From: a virus
Reading direction: 5' to 3' (one strand)
DNA length: 34,560 nt
Virus record (IMG/VR): IMGVR_UViG_3300032293_000111
Location: 1 to 34,560 of that record
Shown here piece by piece: positions 1 through 7,587 of the stretch. Each line of letters begins with the position of its first letter. The stretch's first letter is position 1. The notes beneath the pieces were generated by a model. It searched no databases and was not told the origin of the DNA. It saw only the letters and a list, made by a program, of their open reading frames with translations. The position numbers were made by a program, and so were the translations under genes.

Positions 1-123
1 ACCGCGCCTGTGGCTCCGGTTCCATCAGCAATTGACGGAGTAAAATCAGTCAGTGCAGTTGTTGGCGTTAATGTATGAATTAGTGTTCCGTTTTTGTAAA
101 CATAAACACGGTTTGCTCCAATG
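1..123. repeat. Left copy of 123-bp terminal direct repeat (circular assembly overlap)
   Basis: Bases 1-123 are identical to bases 34438-34560. The repeat lies inside a tail-fibre coding region, and the frame is continuous when the two copies are merged. This points to a circular or circularly permuted genome whose contig ends overlap, with a unit length of 34,437 bp. A true T7-type terminal repeat is possible but would be unusual inside a coding region. Confidence 0.93.
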
Positions 124-1847
124 TCTACAGCTACGCCAAGCACATCATTCGTGGTGTATGTACCGCTGTCTGGAGTTGTGCAATTTAAAACAGTGCCGTT
201 TGGACGAAGACCAACAAAAACACTTTTGTTGTTAGTCATTATTCCAGCAAAAAGATTTGCGGTCGTAGCACTAATTGCTTGAACTAAAAGCTCGTAATAC
301 CATTGACCGGACGACACAAACATCGTCCCAAATGTTGCGGTGTTGGTTGCGGTCGAATCGGAGCGCGTCAGGTTTCCGTTGGTTAAAGTACCAGCAGAAC
401 CGTTCTGCGATGTATCGAGCGGGTTCAGTACGCAGTAATTCCCACGCCCATTGCCGCCATCAGCCCACTGCGTCGGCACATCCAGCATCGAATCATACGT
501 CGTGCCAGCAGTCACGCTGATGTTGTTTGGTGTCCAGTTGTTGTACCCGCCTGTGCTAACGGATAAGTCTTGGCCGAGATTGTTGGTAGATGCTTGCGCG
601 GAAGCCACGGTCACAAGATACATCCCCGGCAAACTGCCCGCGTTTAACTGCATCCCCCAAACATAGTATCCGTTTGATGTATTGCCTGCATACGCTTCAA
701 ACAGTGCAGATGTGCCGGTTAAAATTGAAACAATGGCGAGTCTGGCAGCGGTAGTTGCTCCAATTGATGTGGTTAAGGCAATGCGATACCAGCCACTACC
801 AACGCTTGTAATGGTGGCGTTGATGTTTGTGCCTGTGCCGTAATTAAAGGATTGCGTAACAGAGCCATTAGTCAAATCAAAGTTTGCGTAGCCACCGTTG
901 GTGGTAACGGTGTTATCAAAAACTAGCTGAACAAATTGCTTGTTGATTGCTTTAATATAAACGGATGCCGTATAGGTTGCGCTAGACACAACCGTAATTG
1001 ACGATGCGTTAGTAAGACAATGAATGCCATTAGTTACAGTTTCTAGTAACGTATCGGCAGTCGTCGCTCCATTCGGAGCGGTTGTCGAATTTGCGGAAAC
1101 CGTAATGTTTGATTTAGTCCAATAAGCGTTATCGGCTTGCTCAGAATAGTTGAGTAAATTCTGGCTTGTTCCAGAGTTGTCGGAGAAGTTCAGGTAGAAG
1201 CCGTTCGTGCCGTATGTGCCTGTGTACTTAATAGGTGACCATACGCCAGTAATGTAGTTAGTCTGACCGAATGACGAAGGTGTCAGGGCTTGACCGTCGA
1301 TGAAGTTGATCTCGGTTAGGTAGCCGTCGAAAAAATTTGTTGAGCCTTGATTTGCACCAATAAGAGATGCTGTGTTGTTTGTAAATCCAAGTGCAGTGTT
1401 TTGTGCTGGGATAGTAGAAGTTCCAAATGAACTTACTTGAGCACCATTGATATAAAGTATTACTCGATTAGAGGATGATGCTTGAGTCGTGTCGATATAA
1501 ATAACAATGTGATACCAAGAAGATGGGTCACGAAAAACTTGAGTTGTTACAAGTTCAAGTGCAACGGCACCTGCTGAGTTATAACCAACGATTGAAAATG
1601 TGTCTGTTGTTACGTTGAAGGCTAAAAAAAATCTACTGTTATTTCCGCTAGTCCCAGCAACATGATAAATCTGTTGTGCTGTACTTAATGCTCCACGTTT
1701 TATCCAAAACGAAAACGTGCCTTTAGTTGTATTCCCAGCACTCGCCGGTGTCCTGCTAAAAGTTGCACTCGCGCTCGACCGCAGACGAACGCTGCGGCTG
1801 ATCTGGTAGCCCTCCGGGGCAAGCAGCAGTGGGATAGCGTCAATCAT
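1..1847 (-). CDS. Large tail fibre/receptor-binding protein, N-terminal 616 residues (gene crosses the contig join)
   Basis: The ATG at 1847 overlaps the TGA of the preceding fibre gene (ATGA), and the frame stays open to base 1. It continues in phase from base 34437 to a TAA at 33372, giving 970 aa overall. Residues about 15-215 look like a LamG/concanavalin-A-like lectin domain (WYHIVIYID near 111, GYLTEINFIDGQAL near 175). Residues about 228-420 match a carbohydrate-binding module often seen in phage fibres (LLNYSEQADNAYW, then GWYRIALTT, then YVWGMQLNAGS). Residues about 470-620 resemble a SPRY-like domain (GVAVDIGANRVYVYKNGTLI at 571-590). The likely role is host surface glycan binding at the virion tail. 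Domain names are from pattern recognition; the host receptor is unknown. Confidence 0.88.
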   Translation of the reverse strand, partial: MIDAIPLLLAPEGYQISRSVRLRSSASATFSRTPASAGNTTKGTFSFWIKRGALSTAQQIYHVAGTSGNNSRFFLAFNVTTDTFSIVGYNSAGAVALELVTTQVFRDPSSWYHIVIYIDTTQASSSNRVILYINGAQVSSFGTSTIPAQNTALGFTNNTASLIGANQGSTNFFDGYLTEINFIDGQALTPSSFGQTNYITGVWSPIKYTGTYGTNGFYLNFSDNSGTSQNLLNYSEQADNAYWTKSNITVSANSTTAPNGATTADTLLETVTNGIHCLTNASSITVVSSATYTASVYIKAINKQFVQLVFDNTVTTNGGYANFDLTNGSVTQSFNYGTGTNINATITSVGSGWYRIALTTSIGATTAARLAIVSILTGTSALFEAYAGNTSNGYYVWGMQLNAGSLPGMYLVTVASAQASTNNLGQDLSVSTGGYNNWTPNNISVTAGTTYDSMLDVPTQWADGGNGRGNYCVLNPLDTSQNGSAGTLTNGNLTRSDSTATNTATFGTMFVSSGQWYYELLVQAISATTANLFAGIMTNNKSVFVGLRPNGTVLNCTTPDSGTYTTNDVLGVAVDIGANRVYVYKNGTLIHTLTPTTALTDFTPSIADGTGATGA

Positions 1848-3514
1848 TTAACGTCGCTCACAAGGCGAGCTGCGATGCGGCTGCTGCTCTCAACAAAATA
1901 TACAAGCAAGTCCACAGCATTGATCGTTGTGGTCAGCACCGGAGCTGCACCGTTGCTGAATTTAAAGTTGCTGCCATAAGCCAGTGTCCTGCTGCCGGTG
2001 CCGTCCTGCACCACACGGATCACACCGCTCTGACCGGCCACCACGTTGGTCGGGTTAGCCAAGGTACGGTTGCCACCGAGTGTGACTTCGTAATGGTTGT
2101 TCAGTGAAAAGTCAGGTGTGATAGTTGCGCCATCTGTAAGAACTGTAATTGATCCACGTTGGGCTTTAGTAAATGTATTGTTCGCTGCTACCTGTGCATA
2201 CCTAGAATCAGACTGCGCCTGCGTGTATGTATTGGCGACATTGAAACTAGAGAACGCGCAGACCTTTAGCTCATCATTTAACGACGCAGCTACTGACAGA
2301 ACAACGCTTGTACCATTGCTTGCTGTGTAGTCATCGCCGGGGCGAAGGATCACGCCGTTAAGCGCAACGATGATGCCGCCTGCAATGTAGGACAGCGTGA
2401 GAGCATTGGCATCAGCACCAGTGAATGTTGTCTGTCCTGCTGTGGCTACATACTCATACGTCACCAGCGCAGCCTGCTGTGCAGCAGAAGCCTCAATCCA
2501 CTGAGCGCCGTCGTACACCTTCATGCCGATAGGTGCTGTCGTGCGGTAGTACAGCGCACCAGTTACCAGCGCGTTGCCGTCGTTGTCCACCGTTGGGTCG
2601 CTTGATTTTGAGCCAAGGTAGCGGTCGTCAAAACTATCCAAAGACGCAGCCGCAGAAGCGGCAGATGACGCAGCACTGCTTGCACTGCTCGATGCTGCTG
2701 ACGCGCTGCTCGCTGCATTTGTTGCACTTGTGCTGGCGGCAGAAGCTGAGTTGGATGCGTTAGTCGCAGACGTACTAGCTGCACTTGCGCTATTGCTTGC
2801 GTTGGTAGCCGACGTTGCCGCAGCCGAGGCTGAAGCTGCTGCCGCATCTGCGCTGTCCGAAGCTGACTCTGCATCTACTACTAAGTCCCACTTAGCCGAG
2901 TCTGCATTGGATGAGATCGGTGTTGTGCCAGTCGATGTGTGAGCTGTGTTGCAGCGGTAAACATTGTAGTTACTTGCATCTTTGACCAGATCACGAACTG
3001 TGTATGCCGTACCTGCTGCCCAGTTGCCACGCCAGTTACCGATGTCTTCACCGACTACTGGGTTGCCGTTAGAATCAAAGGCCAGTGTCTTACCTGCCCG
3101 TGCCGTCTTTGTCGGCAGCGTCATGTTGATGTCGGTCGGGTCGTAGACCGGAGCCTTTAGACCACGCAGCGCCAACTCATATGTCTGCTGATTGAAGATC
3201 GTCTGAGCATCTAACTCTTCGTTCAGCGAGTTAGCCAGCAGATCGCCACCAGTCACGAAGTCAGTAGACCGGGCGATACCACGGTCCCCAACAATGGTGA
3301 TGTTGTTTGTGCCTGCGGTAGTTACCAGCGTGACAGAGCCAGTGCCATCGACATTAAGACTGACGGTGTAATCCGTTGTCAGAGTCAGTAGCGTTGCTCC
3401 ACGGTAAACCGCAATGTCTGTCTGCGAGAGAACCTCGAAGGTAAACTGATACGGTCCCGTACCATTAGGCGCATAAACGACTCTACGCAGCACATCAGAA
3501 ATATCGATTGCCAT
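1844..3514 (-). CDS. T7 gp17-like tail fibre protein with Ala/Ser-rich shaft
   Basis: This 556-aa protein begins with a domain like the N terminus of T7 tail fibre gp17, which docks the fibre to the tail (residues 1-120, with YQFTFEVLSQTDIAVYRG). Residues about 158-212 form a small aromatic-rich module (NWAAGTAYTVRDLV, then YNVYRC, then KWDLV) resembling a chitin/carbohydrate-binding module. Residues 215-291 are almost entirely Ala, Ser, Thr and Asn and include three 14-residue repeats (235-276), probably an extended shaft. The C-terminal part is beta-rich. The start has a good GAGGTAAT ribosome site. Its 3' end overlaps the start of the 970-aa fibre, so the two are probably made together and may form an adaptor plus distal fibre. 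Confidence 0.9.
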   Translation of the reverse strand: MAIDISDVLRRVVYAPNGTGPYQFTFEVLSQTDIAVYRGATLLTLTTDYTVSLNVDGTGSVTLVTTAGTNNITIVGDRGIARSTDFVTGGDLLANSLNEELDAQTIFNQQTYELALRGLKAPVYDPTDINMTLPTKTARAGKTLAFDSNGNPVVGEDIGNWRGNWAAGTAYTVRDLVKDASNYNVYRCNTAHTSTGTTPISSNADSAKWDLVVDAESASDSADAAAASASAAATSATNASNSASAASTSATNASNSASAASTSATNAASSASAASSSASSAASSAASAAASLDSFDDRYLGSKSSDPTVDNDGNALVTGALYYRTTAPIGMKVYDGAQWIEASAAQQAALVTYEYVATAGQTTFTGADANALTLSYIAGGIIVALNGVILRPGDDYTASNGTSVVLSVAASLNDELKVCAFSSFNVANTYTQAQSDSRYAQVAANNTFTKAQRGSITVLTDGATITPDFSLNNHYEVTLGGNRTLANPTNVVAGQSGVIRVVQDGTGSRTLAYGSNFKFSNGAAPVLTTTINAVDLLVYFVESSSRIAARLVSDVK

Positions 3515-3525
3515 AGTATTACCTC

Positions 3526-6489
3526 TTAGTCCTCAAGCCTTAAACGGGTTGCGAGATCGGGGTCCTTCATCTTCAGCTTCTCCAGTGCCATCCTGTCAAA
3601 GACAGAAGCGATTGCCTGCAAAGAATCAGCCTTTTGTTCCTTGTCCATCAGGGCGTACTCTGGTGAACGAATCTTATTGACCATCATCGAATACATTGTG
3701 GCACCGGGATCGTACCCATCCCCAGTTGCGCTCTTCTCTCCCGGACCCCGGCCAGCAGCATCAATCTCCATTGCCGTTTTCAGAAGAAAATTATATTGCT
3801 CGGCGTTAAAAATAACACCACCTTTTTTCTTTTCTGGCATTTTTATGCCAGCCTCCAGCCGCTGCAATTCCTTGCCAACTTGGCTATATTGCTGGCTGTA
3901 GGTTTTCCACGGGGTAAGCATCTCCCAGCCAGAGCCGTTACCCTGTGGGACGATTTCAGCCCAGCGGTTAAGCTTTGGTGGCACATCCTCAGAGAAGAAC
4001 GGGTTGCGGCCCTTGGCCTTCTGTAGCGCCTCGTAGAAGCCTCGCAAATAGAATGGAAGCCGAGTAGGGTCCTCACCAAGCATACCCTTGGCTGGCAGCC
4101 TTGTGCTGGAGCCATCAGGCATGATCCAACGCTCTGTGGCTGCAAAGCCAGACGAGACAGTTGGGAAGACATTCAGGCCAGCAGACACAACTTTCTCTGA
4201 GGAAACTTCGCCAAATCTTTTCAGCTTGTCCCTTAATTCTGGCTGCTGCGCTCCAAAGGCTTTCGAGATGTCCGCAATGCCTTCGACCATAGGTAGGCTA
4301 GTCATAATCTCGGCTGTTCCAAGAGTCATCGCCAATGCCAAATTCTCAAGCACTGAGTTGTCTTCTTCGTGCTGGGCGTAGTAGGCAAAGTCAGCAGCCA
4401 TCGCAATGACACCAGCCTCCGGTCCTAGCTGGTTGTAGCTGTAGCCAGTCCAGTTGCCATCAGCATCCTTGAAGTTGATGGTGTACGGCATGATGCCCAT
4501 TGCCTGCAAGTTTTCCTGTGCGGCAAAGTTACTAGGGCCAGCACCAGTAATCATCACGTTGTCGCCAAAGCCACCCATAGCGCCCCAAGCAATCATGCTA
4601 AATGCAGACGAACCTAGTGCTGCCTTGGACAAAGCCAGATCAGCTTCAGAACCACCAGCCTTCAAAGTCTGATAAAACTTTGGATTAAAGAACTGTGCCG
4701 GGCTACGCTCTAGTGTTTGCAGGATGACATTGCTGGGTGTCTTGTAGAACGGGACGATCAGCTTGACAGCCGGGTGGTTGAAGAACGGCTCCATCTTCGC
4801 AAGGAAGTCAGGCAGATCGCCTTGGAATACCATCTCCTTTGCACCTTCACGGACATCAGTAATGATGTTCTCTGGCGGGTTCTGCATTATCTCGGCATAC
4901 CGCTTTGAGGCAGCAGCACGAGCAAACTCTTTAGTCTGTTTCTGCTCTAGCAGGTCATCGTACAGTTTCATACTGTCCCGCTTTGCCGCCTTACGCAGCA
5001 AATGCTGGGAAGCTACCGACTTAAATACTTCGTCTTCTGTCACCAAGAATCTGCCCGGCAACCGATAGTAGTTACCCAACACATCGACAGCACGGCCACC
5101 AAGACTGTTCTCAGGGATGTCAAAGTTCTTAGCAGTGATTGCCTTACGAGTATCTAATTCCAATTTGCTGACAGTGCTGACAGGCTCACCACGGGCAAAC
5201 ACCTTGCCGCCAATCAAGAACGAGTCACGCATGATTTCAGGTAGATCAGACAACGAAGCAAATGCCTCGCTGGAATACACCCGATCCTTTGATCCTGTAA
5301 TCGTAGTCCTTGCCTTCCCAATAACACCAGCCAATGCTGTCTCAGGAATGTCAGCGACCAATCGAATAAAGTTCGATGTGACGTTGACCATGTGGGTGAC
5401 TGGGCTACTCAGGATGGAGTTGATATAAATCTCCATCAAGGCATCGACAGTTTTGGCACCAATGCTTTTCTTAATAAACCGTGCCTGCTGGGCAGGATTG
5501 TTTAAGCTTTCGTATAGCCGGATAGCAACATCAATGTTCTTGCCACCACCAAAGTCTCTGGCAATCTGCTGAATCTTCTGTGAGCGGCCAGCAATCGATG
5601 CCATGTCAATGCCAGTGGTCTGTGCCAACTGACTGACCGTATACATGGTTCTGGCGCTCTCACTTGCCACACCAGACACCGAGGCCAGCATATCGGCTTC
5701 AGCGTTGACAACCTTCAGCCATGCAGCCTTGTCGGCATCTGTGCCAGTCTGGATAGCCTTCTTGCCCAAAGCACGGGCTTCGTTGTTCAGCGCAACCGAT
5801 GAGATGAAACCAGCTAAGAAGTCCTCGGCATTGAAGACCTCGCCCTCTTTGCGGTTCAGGAACATCTTAACGATGTCGTCCATGCCACGGGCTTCAGCCG
5901 CAGCCATCAACGCATCCATGTTCAATGTGCCACGACGGGCAGACTCAATCAGATCAGGGTTGGCGTTCTTGATTGCATTCAGATACTCAAGGCTATCCCT
6001 TGCATCGCCAGTGGCATCGTCGATCAGACGGACAATGTTGATGCCCTTACCCTTCTGAGCGCCAAGGCCATCCAGAAACGACTGCATACCGGCTTCAGTC
6101 TCCGGCATAATTGTGATGGTATTACCACGGACCTTTGGCTCAACCGGCTCATCAATCATTACGCTGCGCTGTTCAGCAGCTTTGGTGGCATTCTTGACGC
6201 GCTCAATAACCTTGGGGACAGCTTGAACCGCTTCCTCGACTGTGGTAGCCGCCTTCTTCGGCAGCATCTTCTTAGCGCCTTTGATGACAAGCCCACCGAC
6301 TTTCTCACCGATACCGGCTAACGGCTCGTACTCAGGGAACTCTTCTGGCGCAACACCTGTCTGGACAGCAACTTCCTGCTCAACTTCCTGAACATCAATT
6401 GGGGACGCATCCGGTACTGGGATAGTCTCAGCAGCAACAGATGCCGTCATCTGATCCAGCTTGTTCTCAATGCCTTGTTGGATAGCCAT
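3526..6489 (-). CDS. Large internal virion/structural protein (987 aa)
   Basis: This is the largest protein made wholly within the contig coordinates, in the position where podoviruses encode the large internal (ejected) virion protein. The N-terminal 120 residues are acidic and Pro/Val-rich. The middle has a long helical region, and the stretch around residues 360-385 (NSILSSPVTHMVNVTSNFIRL) is a pattern I associate with large phage structural proteins. A hydrophobic Ala/Gly/Met-rich section near residues 635-670 could insert in a membrane. I see no lysozyme or transglycosylase motif. The start directly follows the TAA of the upstream gene. The family role (channel formation or DNA ejection) is inferred from position and size. 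Confidence 0.75.
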   Translation of the reverse strand: MAIQQGIENKLDQMTASVAAETIPVPDASPIDVQEVEQEVAVQTGVAPEEFPEYEPLAGIGEKVGGLVIKGAKKMLPKKAATTVEEAVQAVPKVIERVKNATKAAEQRSVMIDEPVEPKVRGNTITIMPETEAGMQSFLDGLGAQKGKGINIVRLIDDATGDARDSLEYLNAIKNANPDLIESARRGTLNMDALMAAAEARGMDDIVKMFLNRKEGEVFNAEDFLAGFISSVALNNEARALGKKAIQTGTDADKAAWLKVVNAEADMLASVSGVASESARTMYTVSQLAQTTGIDMASIAGRSQKIQQIARDFGGGKNIDVAIRLYESLNNPAQQARFIKKSIGAKTVDALMEIYINSILSSPVTHMVNVTSNFIRLVADIPETALAGVIGKARTTITGSKDRVYSSEAFASLSDLPEIMRDSFLIGGKVFARGEPVSTVSKLELDTRKAITAKNFDIPENSLGGRAVDVLGNYYRLPGRFLVTEDEVFKSVASQHLLRKAAKRDSMKLYDDLLEQKQTKEFARAAASKRYAEIMQNPPENIITDVREGAKEMVFQGDLPDFLAKMEPFFNHPAVKLIVPFYKTPSNVILQTLERSPAQFFNPKFYQTLKAGGSEADLALSKAALGSSAFSMIAWGAMGGFGDNVMITGAGPSNFAAQENLQAMGIMPYTINFKDADGNWTGYSYNQLGPEAGVIAMAADFAYYAQHEEDNSVLENLALAMTLGTAEIMTSLPMVEGIADISKAFGAQQPELRDKLKRFGEVSSEKVVSAGLNVFPTVSSGFAATERWIMPDGSSTRLPAKGMLGEDPTRLPFYLRGFYEALQKAKGRNPFFSEDVPPKLNRWAEIVPQGNGSGWEMLTPWKTYSQQYSQVGKELQRLEAGIKMPEKKKGGVIFNAEQYNFLLKTAMEIDAAGRGPGEKSATGDGYDPGATMYSMMVNKIRSPEYALMDKEQKADSLQAIASVFDRMALEKLKMKDPDLATRLRLED

Positions 6490-7587
6490 TTACTTTCTAC
6501 CTTCAGTGCTGGTTGCTTTACGGACAAACGTAATGCCTTTGCCGCCATCACTTACGCGCTCAAACTCTGTTTGAAGAACTCGTGCCGCCAAACTCTTTAC
6601 CTTCTTTAGATCAGCTTCTTTTGCAAAGGTAATTGACTCAATTGATCTCGGAGCCACAACGTCTGCCTTATATTCTCGACCAGCCAAGTTTCCTGTCATT
6701 GGCTTTTTGTTTTCTTCACCACTGACAGAGTTTGGCCTAAACTTGACAGTAACACCTTTATTTACGCCTTGACCAAGCGCAATGTCAGCATTGTCTGTAA
6801 CAAAGACATTGGCATAAGAAAACTGGCCGTCTTGTCTCAACAAATCAGTCAACCCATCAACATTAGTTTCACGATACAAAGGTTTGTTTTCAGCAATTAC
6901 TTTGGGTTTAATATTTGCTGGCCCAACTGGAAATCGCTCAATGGAATCAACCCGTGGCAACGCAAACTGTGTAATGCCAGTTTTTTCTGCATACTTTGCA
7001 AGCATTTCGCCAGCAGCCGGAGCTAGTGATTTGGCTACTTTCTTGCCGCCCTTATAAGCCAAGCCTGCTGCCGGAGCCAAGTTAATCAGTTCAGCCGACT
7101 CCATTGTTGGGCTTAACGTCTGACCACTACCAGTCACAGGCGGGAAGCCTTCAGCAATGTTGACCAGCACTTTACCCAAGTCACCAACGGTCAAGTCTTT
7201 CAGCGTCAGTGTGCCAATGCCGGGTAAGCCCAGCACATCAAAGTCAATCTTCTCAGCGCCAGACTGGATCAGCTGACCCACGCTCTTTAGTGCGCTCATG
7301 GCCCCAGTAGGCTGGATTGCCTTGGCCTCACCCAGATCAAGCTGACCTTGCTTTGGCGACACTGGTGGCTTCACAACCTTCTTCGCAGGCTTCGGCAAGT
7401 TGCCAGTAACCACAACCTCCGGCAATGACGGTGCAGCAGCAGGCGCAGGCGCAGGCGCTTCTTCCATCGCCACTTCTGCTTCAGGCAGGTAGTAACGCAT
7501 CACGCCATCAGCATCTAGTCTCATGTCCAGCGGTTCCTCGCTAGACTTCATGATCTTAGCTTTTAGATATTCCTGATCGAAGTCCAT
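6490..7587 (-). CDS. Putative internal virion protein with possible ADP-ribosyltransferase-like C-terminal domain
   Basis: The ATG at 7587 overlaps the previous TGA (TGATG) and has AAAGGAG upstream, giving 365 aa; an in-frame GTG one codon earlier is less likely. The N-terminal third is Pro/Ala/Lys-rich and probably disordered. The C-terminal part has LYRETNVDGLTDLL, then FVTDNADIALGQGVNKG, then AGREYKADVVAPRSIESITF. That order (Y-R at an early strand, an F-V-T-D strand, a late E-x-x-A/V strand) recalls the R-S/T-E layout of ADP-ribosyltransferase-like domains in phage polyvalent and virion proteins, but the catalytic residues cannot be assigned with certainty. It sits between two internal virion genes, so it is probably packaged and perhaps injected. 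Confidence 0.6.
   Translation of the reverse strand: MDFDQEYLKAKIMKSSEEPLDMRLDADGVMRYYLPEAEVAMEEAPAPAPAAAPSLPEVVVTGNLPKPAKKVVKPPVSPKQGQLDLGEAKAIQPTGAMSALKSVGQLIQSGAEKIDFDVLGLPGIGTLTLKDLTVGDLGKVLVNIAEGFPPVTGSGQTLSPTMESAELINLAPAAGLAYKGGKKVAKSLAPAAGEMLAKYAEKTGITQFALPRVDSIERFPVGPANIKPKVIAENKPLYRETNVDGLTDLLRQDGQFSYANVFVTDNADIALGQGVNKGVTVKFRPNSVSGEENKKPMTGNLAGREYKADVVAPRSIESITFAKEADLKKVKSLAARVLQTEFERVSDGGKGITFVRKATSTEGRK

Noticed and set aside
1-123. T7-type direct terminal repeat as physical genome ends
   Set aside because: The repeat lies in the middle of a continuous fibre gene and is short; an assembly overlap of a circular sequence explains it better.
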